Shown here: positions 1 to 5,841 of the stretch, one piece after another
How positions within the stretch are numbered: the stretch's first letter is position 1
Layout: every line of letters starts with the position of its first letter
NCBI GenBank assembly: GCA_012510755.1
Contig: JAAZHL010000291.1
Coordinates: forward strand, 1 to 5,985
From: Leucobacter sp.
GTDB lineage: Bacteria; Actinomycetota; Actinomycetes; Actinomycetales; Microbacteriaceae
Direction: 5' to 3'
DNA: 5,985 nucleotides
Position numbers and translations under genes: made by a program
The notes under the pieces: model-generated
Database searches by the model: none
Seen by the model: only the letters and a program-made list of their open reading frames with translations
What the model was told of the DNA's origin: nothing

Positions 1-564
1 AACGTACACCGCGGTGGATCAGTTGAAGCGGTGCAACTGGACGCAGCGTACGAGCAGGCAGCGGTGCGTGCCGCGCAGATCATGGGGCTGCGTGTCGCGG
101 GCGTCGACATGCTCGAGGGCGACGAAGGGCCGCTCGTAATGGAGGTCAATAGTTCGCCGGGGCTGCAAGGCATTGAGCAGGCGAGTGGGCTCGATGTGGC
201 CGGGGCGATCATTGACTACATTGCGAATCAGGTCTCGTTTCCTGAGATTGATGTGCGACAGCGGCTCTGTGTGTCGACCGGCTATGGCGTCGCAGAGCTC
301 GTGATGCACGCGGGCGCTGAGCACGTCGGCAAGAAGCTGGGTGATCTCGGGCTGTGGGACAGAGACATCACGGTGCTGACGCTGCATCGTGGGGTGCAGG
401 TGATCCCCAACCCGCGCAAGCACGTGGTGTTAGAGCCCGAGGATCGCCTGCTCTGTTTCGGCAAGCTCGAAGAGATGCGCTCGATGATCCCCGATCGTCC
501 GCGGCGTCGCGCGCGCGTGCGCAAGCTACCGCAAGAGGCTCGAGACCTCGCAGAGGGGCAGTAG
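1..564 (+). CDS. RimK-like ATP-grasp amino acid ligase with C-terminal RCK_C domain (3' part)
   Basis: This is the C-terminal 187 residues of a cytosolic ATP-grasp ligase; the reading frame is open from base 1, so the start lies outside the window. RimK-type enzymes use ATP to join an amino acid, classically glutamate, to a carboxyl group such as the C-terminus of ribosomal protein S6. The visible part begins NVHRGGSVE, a hallmark of the RimK nucleotide and substrate region. The metal-binding end of the ATP-grasp fold follows: GVDML (Asp at visible residue 36) and MEVNSSPGL (Glu48, Asn50). Escherichia coli RimK ends soon after the equivalent of residue 80. Here about 80 more residues (roughly 84-165) look like an RCK_C/TrkA-C domain, with VAELVM, GKKLGDLGLWDRDITVLTL, VIPNP and LEPEDRLLCFG. 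A basic tail rich in Arg and Pro ends the protein. RCK_C domains often bind nucleotides, so regulation of the ligase by a small ligand is an inference. The true substrate is unknown, so I give no symbol. Confidence 0.88.
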   Translation, partial: NVHRGGSVEAVQLDAAYEQAAVRAAQIMGLRVAGVDMLEGDEGPLVMEVNSSPGLQGIEQASGLDVAGAIIDYIANQVSFPEIDVRQRLCVSTGYGVAELVMHAGAEHVGKKLGDLGLWDRDITVLTLHRGVQVIPNPRKHVVLEPEDRLLCFGKLEEMRSMIPDRPRRRARVRKLPQEARDLAEGQ

Positions 565-600
565 CCTCGTCGTCGGCTTCGTCGTCGGCCTCGTTGTCGG
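565..600. repeat. Three tandem imperfect 12-bp repeats directly after the ligase stop codon
   Basis: The units are CCTCGTCGTCGG (565-576), CTTCGTCGTCGG (577-588) and CCTCGTTGTCGG (589-600), differing from each other by one or two bases. They start on the base after the TAG stop at 562-564. The unit length is a multiple of three. In the ligase frame they would continue an Arg/Pro-rich tail (PRRRLRRRPRCRGKPR) to a TGA at 613-615. They may be slippage-derived remnants of a longer coding tail or simply a microsatellite. The rest of the gap to 664 holds only a weak GC-rich hairpin (CCTG 618-621 with CAGG 644-647, inner GCGG 628-631 with CCGC 635-638). I see no clear terminator between these convergent genes. 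Confidence 0.7.
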
Positions 601-664
601 GGGAAGCCGCGGTGATGCCTGTGAGCTGCGGCGGCCGCGCGAGCAGGTGAGCCGTTGTCGCTGA

Positions 665-1372
665 CTATTCGTGTGTTGCGACTAGCGAAAACTCGACGAA
701 ACCGGTCGGTTCTACCGAGACGAAGCCTAGGCTTGGCGCTTCGACGCCAAAGTCAGCGAACGCGATGGGAATCTGTCCGACTATCTCAGTCGTCATGCCG
801 TCGGTGCGCAGTTGCACGGCGAAGGTGACTCGCTGCGTGACCCCGGCGATGGTGAGGTCGCCAGAGAGCGTCTGCTCGACCACTTCGCCCGCAACTGGCA
901 CCTGCGATGTTGCTACTGGTGCGCTGAGCTCAAATCGAGCAGTGGGGTGTGTCGCGGTGTTGAGTGCCTGCCCACGAAAGTAACTGTCGCGCTGCGAGCT
1001 GTCTGTGGTGATTGATGCCACATCAACTTCAAACTGCGCGCTTTCGAGGGTGAGGTTCTCGAAACGCAGTGTGCCAGTCACGTCAGAGGTGGTGCCGACC
1101 ACCGTGAACGGTTCGCCACGCAGCAGTTCGTCGACACGGTAACCGGCCTGCGAACCGTCGGTAACCACCCAGGTGCCGTCGAGCTGTTCGGGTGTGAGCT
1201 CGGCCACTGATTCAGTCTTGAAGGTTGAGTCGTCGGCGCTGAGCGAGGGTGCTGCTGTGACCGGGGAGGCGAAGAAGGTGCGATAGACCGTTGGCCCGAC
1301 CGCGATCGCAGCCGCTCCGATCGCGACGACCACTGCGCACACAATCGTGATGACCGCTGTGCGTTTGCGCAT
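665..1372 (-). CDS. YceI-family lipocalin-like protein, secreted or membrane-anchored
   Basis: This encodes 235 residues. YceI proteins fold as a lipocalin-like beta barrel that binds isoprenoid-type lipids; several are secreted or periplasmic, and their physiological role is poorly defined. The N-terminus MRKR is followed by a hydrophobic segment at about 7-27, then VTA/AP near residue 40, which could be a signal peptidase I site; otherwise the segment acts as an anchor. The YceI domain spans about 66-235. Family signatures are VDVASITTDSSQRDSYFRG (about 116-134), then ALNTATHPTARFE (136-148), LSGDLTIAGVTQRVTF (169-184) and the closing FVEFSLVA strand. The start is supported by a strong AGAGGAGG ribosome binding site. 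The gene lies downstream of the decarboxylase on the same strand, separated by 107 bp with several inverted repeats, and converges on the ligase. The family assignment is firm; ligand and role are unknown. Confidence 0.9.
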   Translation of the reverse strand: MRKRTAVITIVCAVVVAIGAAAIAVGPTVYRTFFASPVTAAPSLSADDSTFKTESVAELTPEQLDGTWVVTDGSQAGYRVDELLRGEPFTVVGTTSDVTGTLRFENLTLESAQFEVDVASITTDSSQRDSYFRGQALNTATHPTARFELSAPVATSQVPVAGEVVEQTLSGDLTIAGVTQRVTFAVQLRTDGMTTEIVGQIPIAFADFGVEAPSLGFVSVEPTGFVEFSLVATHE

Positions 1373-1378
1373 GCTGAA

Positions 1379-1386
1379 CCTCCTCT
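1379..1386 (-). promoter_or_regulatory. Ribosome binding site of the yceI-like gene
   Basis: The minus-strand sequence AGAGGAGG lies six bases upstream of the ATG at 1372. It is close to a perfect anti-16S match and fixes this start codon. It is the strongest Shine-Dalgarno sequence in the window. Confidence 0.85.
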
Positions 1387-1408
1387 GACGATGCCGCTCT
1401 AAGCATGC

Positions 1409-1460
1409 CTGTTCAACCCACGAACAGTCTGAGAGTGCTCAGCGCGTGGGCTGAACGCGC
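1409..1460. repeat. Cluster of three adjacent inverted repeats between decarboxylase and yceI-like gene
   Basis: Three short perfect stem-loops sit end to end: CTGTTC (1409-1414) with GAACAG (1422-1427), loop of 7; CTGAG (1429-1433) with CTCAG (1438-1442), loop of 4; GCGCGT (1442-1447) with ACGCGC (1455-1460), loop of 7. A competing pairing, TCAGC (1439-1443) with GCTGA (1450-1454), excludes the second and third stems. Read on the minus strand, they lie 20 to 70 bases after the decarboxylase stop and just before the yceI-like ribosome binding site. They could be a terminator, an mRNA 3'-end stabiliser or an attenuator-like switch. No run of T follows, so a classical intrinsic terminator is not shown. 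Confidence 0.5.
1442..1460 (-). terminator. Possible decarboxylase 3'-end hairpin
   Basis: The GC-rich perfect 6-bp stem GCGCGT/ACGCGC with a 7-base loop begins 20 bases after the decarboxylase stop codon. It is the best-placed terminator candidate for that gene. It lacks a following U tract, which is common in high-GC actinobacteria, so the call is tentative. Confidence 0.3.
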
Positions 1461-1479
1461 GGTGTGTCGATGCCGAGAA

Positions 1480-4257
1480 TCAGCTGTCTGCTGGCGTCGA
1501 CTTAAGTACTCGGTACCCTCGTGCAGCTTCGTGGCCGTGAATCTCGCGGGTGTCGAGCACCGACATGAACGCCAGAACATCGCTGGTAATGACTTGCCCG
1601 GGCACAAGCACCGGAAACCCTGGTGGGTAGGGAATCACGAAGCCCGCGCTCATGAGTGTCTCGCCCTGTGCCACCCGTTCGCGCAGCTCAGTGGGCATGA
1701 TGTACTCGACGTGGCGCCGCTGTTGCCCCCTAAAGTAAGCTGCGCGCAGGTCGCCGTCGGGCAGCCTGCCATCAGTTGCGTATTCAGGTGCGAATGAACT
1801 GAAGTTTGGCAGCGGTGGCATCGAAGTTTCTGCCGGCAACGGCACATCGGGGTCGCGCTGTTCTTGGCGTTCTTCGAACCCGTCGGCCAGCTTGACCAGC
1901 ACCTCGATGAGATAGGCGATGCTGCTGCGTGAGGTGCCAATGTTCGTCATGAATAGCACCGTGTTGCGGCTTGTCTTGTTGACCTGAATGCCGAAGCGAT
2001 CCATGAGGTAGTCATGCTTGAATGTGTCGCCATCTACCCCGGTGCGGCTGATTTCAACGGTGACGCGGCTCGGGTCGATCACGAACTCGTCTTCTTGCCA
2101 GGCTTGCCACATCGCTGCAAGGCCACGGCGCAGCGGCATCGGAGGGCTATCGCCACGCAGGTTCTCTGGAACCAGCTCGTGAGCTGTCACCACCCGAAAG
2201 AACTTTCGCAGCAGCGGGTGTCGAGCGATCGCCTGCGAGAGGCTCGTCGCAAGGTCGAGTTGTCGTTGTACGAGCTCGAAGCCTTCGAGCTCGACCTGGC
2301 GCCTGCCGAGGTCAAGTGAGGTAAGAATTTGGTAGTTCGGCGACGTCGAGGTGTGCGTCATGTACGCTTCGTCGAACGGCTCACGTGCGTCGCGCACCCA
2401 GTCTTGATCGTAGACGTGGATCATCGACCCCTGGCGCAGTGACGTGAGCGTCTTGTGGGTCGATTGCGTCACGTACACGCGAATGCGGGCCTCAGGCGAC
2501 GGAACGAGACGTTCGCTCAGCCACACCTCATCGGGCGCAGGGGTGCCGTCTGCAGCAAAGAGGCGCTTCTGCTGCTCGGCATAGGCCTGTTCGTGTGCTT
2601 CGGTCTTGAACTGCTCTTCAAGATGTTTTGCTGCCGCCATTGCGGTGCGGCGCCTGGTGACCGGGTGAAATGCGGCGAACGCGAACCACGCCTCGTCCCA
2701 CAAGAACACGAGGTCAGGCTTGATAGCGAGGCATTCGGCCATCACTCGTTCTGCGTCGTAGACAATACCGTCGAACGTGCAGTTGGTCAGCGTGATCATA
2801 CGCACTTCATCGAGGCGACCTGCGGCACGGTAGTCGAGCAGCATCTGCTTGATGCTTGAGATCGGCACTGCGCCATAGAAAGCGAACTCATCGAGAGGGT
2901 ATGCCTCAAGATAAGCCGGCCGCGAACCGGTGAGCATGATCGCGTGGTGGTGCGACTTGTGACAGTTGCGATCGACGAGCACGACATCGTTCGGCGAGTT
3001 GATTGCCTGGTGCACAATCTTGTTCGCCGTTGACGTGCCGTTGGTGACGAAAAACGTGTGCTTCGCGCCGAACGCGCGAGCAGCGAGTTCTTGAGCCTTC
3101 TTGAGCGTGTGCACCGGTGCGAGCAGCGAATCGAGACCACCCGAGGTGGCACTCGTTTCGGCAAGCAACAAGTTCAGGCCGTAGAAATCGGCCAGGTCGG
3201 TGATCCATTTCGAACCAACGACTGACCCACCGCGGGCAATTGGCAGCGCATGAAACACTCCGACTGGCCTGCGTGCGTGGTCTTGAATTGCCGCGAAAAA
3301 CGGGGTGTCGTAGAGGTGCGACACTCGCCGCAACAGCGACAGATGCAGCTCGAGCTGGTCTTCGCGGCGAAACACTCGGCGAAAGCGGCGAGTGAGTGCG
3401 CCAGCGAGCTGCTCGATGTTTGCGCCGGCCATGAGGTACAGATCGATCTCTGGGCGCAGGCTGTGCAGCACATCAGCAAGACGTGTCACGCGCTGCACGG
3501 ACGACAGCGAACTCGATGCAGGCGCAGTTTCGACCCCGGCGGTCTGCCAGACCAGGTCGATCGTCTCTTTCATGTCCTCGCTCAGCGTCTGAGTGCTGCG
3601 CCCACTGAAGCCGGGACGAATGATGCAAGCGAGAATGTTGGGGTTCGTGAGCAGTGCCGCGATCGCGTCGTCGGCGGAGGGAACCACCACATAGTCATAG
3701 ATGAACTGATCGGCCGCAGATCGCATTCGCAGGGTCTCAGCCCGCATCGAATCTCGGTCAGATGCGGTCGTCTCGTCAATGACCAGCACCTCGAAGCGGG
3801 GGCGCGGGTCGTTGTCATCGTTGAGTTCTGCACGCTCGTTGTCGTCGAGCATGTCGTCGTTCGGATCTTCTGGCACAGTTGAACGGCGCAGCCGCTGCAC
3901 CACACGACCGATGCGGTCGAGGGCTCCCTGGTAGTCGCCTTCTTCAAGCAGCTCGGCGATGCACCGAACATAACGTTGACCGAACCCAGCCCAGTACATC
4001 TCGATTGTCTCGAGGGTGCGAAGATTGCGCGCAATCTCACCATCACGGGTGAGCGCTCCCTTGTCATCGCCACCAAGTGCAATGCGCTTGACACCAAAAC
4101 GCAGGTACTCCCAGGCGTCACTGCGCAAACGCCAGGTGCTCGTGGGCATGCCCATGTCGCGCTCAAGCTCCCCAGTCATCGGCGGCGGTTCGACGATCGC
4201 AGAGTGTGTGTGACTACTTGAAGGGAGCTCGAGTGAGGTGTCATCGAGGTGAGTCAT
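1480..4257 (-). CDS. Long-form Orn/Lys/Arg decarboxylase, PLP-dependent (Rv2531c type)
   Basis: This 925-residue cytosolic enzyme should remove CO2 from a basic amino acid (lysine, arginine or ornithine), giving a diamine or agmatine and consuming a proton. Domains: a helical N-terminal extension (about 40-125); an acidic Asp/Asn-rich linker (129-151); a response-regulator-like wing domain (about 154-280); a PLP-binding aspartate-aminotransferase-fold core (about 330-690); and a C-terminal domain ending in YPPGFPVLVPGQ (877-887). Key motifs are TNGTSTANK (405-413, cofactor phosphate), NCHKS (431-435, His433 stacking on the ring), TNCTFDG (491-497), DEAW (521-524, Asp521 to the pyridine nitrogen) and QSTHK (598-602, Lys602 as Schiff base). 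Enterobacterial LdcI and AdiA have about 715-755 residues; the extra length is N-terminal plus a charged helical insert (about 540-592) between DEAW and QSTHK. From memory it closely resembles mycobacterial Rv2531c. Substrate specificity cannot be read from sequence. No amino acid antiporter gene adjoins it, so acid resistance is not implied. Confidence 0.92.
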   Translation of the reverse strand: MTHLDDTSLELPSSSHTHSAIVEPPPMTGELERDMGMPTSTWRLRSDAWEYLRFGVKRIALGGDDKGALTRDGEIARNLRTLETIEMYWAGFGQRYVRCIAELLEEGDYQGALDRIGRVVQRLRRSTVPEDPNDDMLDDNERAELNDDNDPRPRFEVLVIDETTASDRDSMRAETLRMRSAADQFIYDYVVVPSADDAIAALLTNPNILACIIRPGFSGRSTQTLSEDMKETIDLVWQTAGVETAPASSSLSSVQRVTRLADVLHSLRPEIDLYLMAGANIEQLAGALTRRFRRVFRREDQLELHLSLLRRVSHLYDTPFFAAIQDHARRPVGVFHALPIARGGSVVGSKWITDLADFYGLNLLLAETSATSGGLDSLLAPVHTLKKAQELAARAFGAKHTFFVTNGTSTANKIVHQAINSPNDVVLVDRNCHKSHHHAIMLTGSRPAYLEAYPLDEFAFYGAVPISSIKQMLLDYRAAGRLDEVRMITLTNCTFDGIVYDAERVMAECLAIKPDLVFLWDEAWFAFAAFHPVTRRRTAMAAAKHLEEQFKTEAHEQAYAEQQKRLFAADGTPAPDEVWLSERLVPSPEARIRVYVTQSTHKTLTSLRQGSMIHVYDQDWVRDAREPFDEAYMTHTSTSPNYQILTSLDLGRRQVELEGFELVQRQLDLATSLSQAIARHPLLRKFFRVVTAHELVPENLRGDSPPMPLRRGLAAMWQAWQEDEFVIDPSRVTVEISRTGVDGDTFKHDYLMDRFGIQVNKTSRNTVLFMTNIGTSRSSIAYLIEVLVKLADGFEERQEQRDPDVPLPAETSMPPLPNFSSFAPEYATDGRLPDGDLRAAYFRGQQRRHVEYIMPTELRERVAQGETLMSAGFVIPYPPGFPVLVPGQVITSDVLAFMSVLDTREIHGHEAARGYRVLKSTPADS

Positions 4258-4264
4258 TGCGCAG

Positions 4265-4270
4265 ACCTTT
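4265..4270 (-). promoter_or_regulatory. Ribosome binding site of the decarboxylase gene
   Basis: The minus-strand sequence AAAGGT lies seven bases upstream of the ATG at 4257 and supports this start. An inverted repeat (CGCCA 4271-4275 with TGGCG 4284-4288) directly abuts it on the upstream side of the transcript and could modulate access to it. Confidence 0.55.
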
Positions 4271-4315
4271 CGCCAGGTACGCGTGGCGCCCCGGTGCTAC
4301 ATGCCATTTTTGACG

Positions 4316-4321
4316 AGTTTA
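4316..4321 (-). promoter_or_regulatory. Candidate -10 element for the decarboxylase gene
   Basis: The minus-strand hexamer TAAACT fits the actinobacterial TANNNT -10 pattern. It would give a 5' leader of about 50 bases containing the small hairpin and the AAAGGT ribosome binding site. No good -35 hexamer is seen 16-18 bases further upstream, so this is only a candidate. Confidence 0.3.
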
Positions 4322-4382
4322 CGCGGTCGTAGATGCCCGAACCGGCAGGCAGCTTCAGAAATCTGTCGTTAGTTCGGCCAAG

Positions 4383-4388
4383 TAGAAT
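4383..4388 (+). promoter_or_regulatory. -10 element of lpdA, predicting a leaderless mRNA
   Basis: TAGAAT matches the sigma-70/SigA -10 consensus at five of six positions. It ends seven bases before the ATG at 4396, so transcription should start on or next to the A of that ATG. There is no Shine-Dalgarno sequence before the ATG (GTTTGGT intervenes). This arrangement is typical of leaderless genes in actinobacteria. No convincing -35 is visible. Confidence 0.65.
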
Positions 4389-4395
4389 GTTTGGT

Positions 4396-5841
4396 ATGTC
4401 AAAAAGCTCTGAGCGTAAGCATCGCATTGTCGTGTTGGGTGGCGGCCCTGGCGGTTATGAGGCGGCACTTGCTGGCGCTCAACTTGGCGCCCAAGTCACA
4501 CTGATCGAACGCGAAGGGGTGGGCGGTGCGGCGGTGCTTACCGACGTCGTGCCGTCAAAGAGTCTCATTGCTACGGCAGGTGGCGTGCAAGCGGTGCGTG
4601 ATGCCGGCCGACTTGGGGTGCAGACGTTTGTGCCCGGGGGCGTTGGCAAACCGGTGCGGCCAGAAACCACGGTAAACCTTGCTGCCGTCAATAAGCGGCT
4701 ACTCGCGATGGCGGGGTCACAGTCGATCGATATGTTGCTCAGCCTAGAAGAAGCTGGCGTGCGTGTCGTACAGGGGCAGGGCCGACTCGACGGCGCAAAC
4801 GCGGTCATTGTCTCGACCGCTGCGGGCGACGAGGGCACCGATTTTGATCGTGTCGAAGCAGACACGATTGTGCTTGCCGTCGGGGCGAGCCCGCGCGAAC
4901 TCGAAAGCGCCAAGCCTGATGGTGAACGCATTCTCACGTGGAAGCAGCTCTATGACCTGCCCGCGATTCCCGAGCATTTGATCGTCGTGGGCTCGGGTGT
5001 CACCGGTGCCGAGTTTGCGAACGCCTATCGCACGCTCGGTTCTGAGGTGACGCTCGTGTCGAGCCGCGAACAGGTGTTGCCCGGCGAAGACCCCGATGCC
5101 GCTGCGGTGATCGAGCGAGAGTTCAACCGCCTCGGCATGCACGTCATGTCGAAGTCGCGCGCAGCTTCGGTGACCCGCAGCGAGCACGGCGTGATTGTCG
5201 AACTCGAAGACGGCCGAACGGTTGAAGGCACGCACTGCCTGATGGCTGTCGGTTCGGTTCCCAACACCACCGGGCTCGGGCTCGCACAAGCTGGGGTCGA
5301 ACTGACCGACAGCGGTCACATCCGTGTGAACAAAGTGGCGCGTACCCAAGTGCCTTCGATTTATGCGGCGGGCGACTGCACTGATTTCTACCCGCTGGCC
5401 TCGGTCGCATCGATGCAGGGCCGCACGGCCATCATGCACGCGCTCGGTGACTTCGTGCGACCGATCGACCTGCGGAACGTTTCTGCGAACGTGTTTACCT
5501 ACCCAGAGATTGCAACCGTTGGGTGGAACGAGCGGGCGCTCGCCGACAACGCTGACCTTGCGAAGGCGGTGTCGCACACGGTGCCGCTCAACACCAACCC
5601 GCGAGCCAAAATGATCGGACTTGAAGACGGGTTTGTGAAGTTGTTCGCCTGGCAAGCATCAGGAACCGTCATCGGCGGTGTCATCGTGTCGCACCGTGCG
5701 AGCGAACTGATTTTTCCGCTGGCGCTCGCGGTCGAACACCGACTCACGGTCGATCAAGTGGCTTCAGCGTTCGCTGTCTACCCATCGATGACAGGCGCGA
5801 TTACCGACGCCGCCCGTGCGATGCACCGGGGCGCACAGTGA
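4396..5841 (+). CDS. lpdA: NAD(P)H-quinone dehydrogenase, LpdA-type flavoprotein without redox cysteines
   Basis: This 481-residue FAD protein has the disulfide-reductase fold. The mycobacterial homologue (Rv3303c, LpdA) passes electrons from NAD(P)H to quinones rather than to lipoamide. Motifs: FAD-binding GGGPGGYEA (15-23); GVGGAAVLTDVVPSK (41-55), where the CxxxxC pair of true lipoamide dehydrogenases is replaced by Ala46 and Val51; NAD(P)-binding GSGVTGAEF (199-207); FAD-binding AGDCTD (325-330); and a C-terminal dimerisation domain (about 360-470). The His-Glu catalytic dyad is also absent (AVYPSMTG, 460-467). The strand after the dinucleotide motif ends in VSSRE without the expected acidic residue, which may favour NADPH (inference). 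I chose the ATG at 4396 because a -10 box sits seven bases before it and the family begins near KHRIVVLGGG. In-frame ATGs at 4333 and 4387 lie upstream of or inside that promoter. The downstream lipoprotein gene overlaps its stop codon, suggesting coupling. Confidence 0.9.
   Translation: MSKSSERKHRIVVLGGGPGGYEAALAGAQLGAQVTLIEREGVGGAAVLTDVVPSKSLIATAGGVQAVRDAGRLGVQTFVPGGVGKPVRPETTVNLAAVNKRLLAMAGSQSIDMLLSLEEAGVRVVQGQGRLDGANAVIVSTAAGDEGTDFDRVEADTIVLAVGASPRELESAKPDGERILTWKQLYDLPAIPEHLIVVGSGVTGAEFANAYRTLGSEVTLVSSREQVLPGEDPDAAAVIEREFNRLGMHVMSKSRAASVTRSEHGVIVELEDGRTVEGTHCLMAVGSVPNTTGLGLAQAGVELTDSGHIRVNKVARTQVPSIYAAGDCTDFYPLASVASMQGRTAIMHALGDFVRPIDLRNVSANVFTYPEIATVGWNERALADNADLAKAVSHTVPLNTNPRAKMIGLEDGFVKLFAWQASGTVIGGVIVSHRASELIFPLALAVEHRLTVDQVASAFAVYPSMTGAITDAARAMHRGAQ

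Noticed and set aside
565..600. 12-bp tandem repeats as a CRISPR or iteron array
   Set aside because: The units are contiguous without spacers, only three in number, and much shorter than CRISPR repeats; no replication gene is nearby.
628..638. GCGG/CCGC hairpin as an intrinsic terminator between the convergent genes
   Set aside because: The stem has only four bases with a 3-base loop, the outer pairing is discontinuous and no T run follows on either strand.
1409..1427. CTGTTC-N7-GAACAG as a LexA/SOS operator
   Set aside because: Actinobacterial SOS boxes read GAAC-N4-GTTC, the opposite half-site order and a different spacing, so the match is only superficial.
1405..1797. 130-codon open frame on the plus strand starting in the hairpin-rich gap
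   Set aside because: Most of it is antisense to the conserved decarboxylase C-terminus (YPPGFPVLVPGQ), and its translation has no recognisable features.
3250..3882. 210-codon open frame on the plus strand opposite the decarboxylase
   Set aside because: It is antisense to the conserved wing and linker region, has no family motifs and no credible ribosome binding site context, and is explained by codon bias of the real gene.
4333..4395. Upstream ATG extending lpdA by 21 residues
   Set aside because: There is no Shine-Dalgarno sequence before it, the added residues do not fit the family N-terminus, and the stretch contains the -10 box for the ATG at 4396.
4744..5655. 303-codon open frame on the minus strand opposite lpdA
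   Set aside because: It lies wholly inside a gene with clear FAD and NAD(P) motifs. Its translation is His/Arg-rich with no recognisable domain, as expected for an antisense shadow in high-GC DNA.
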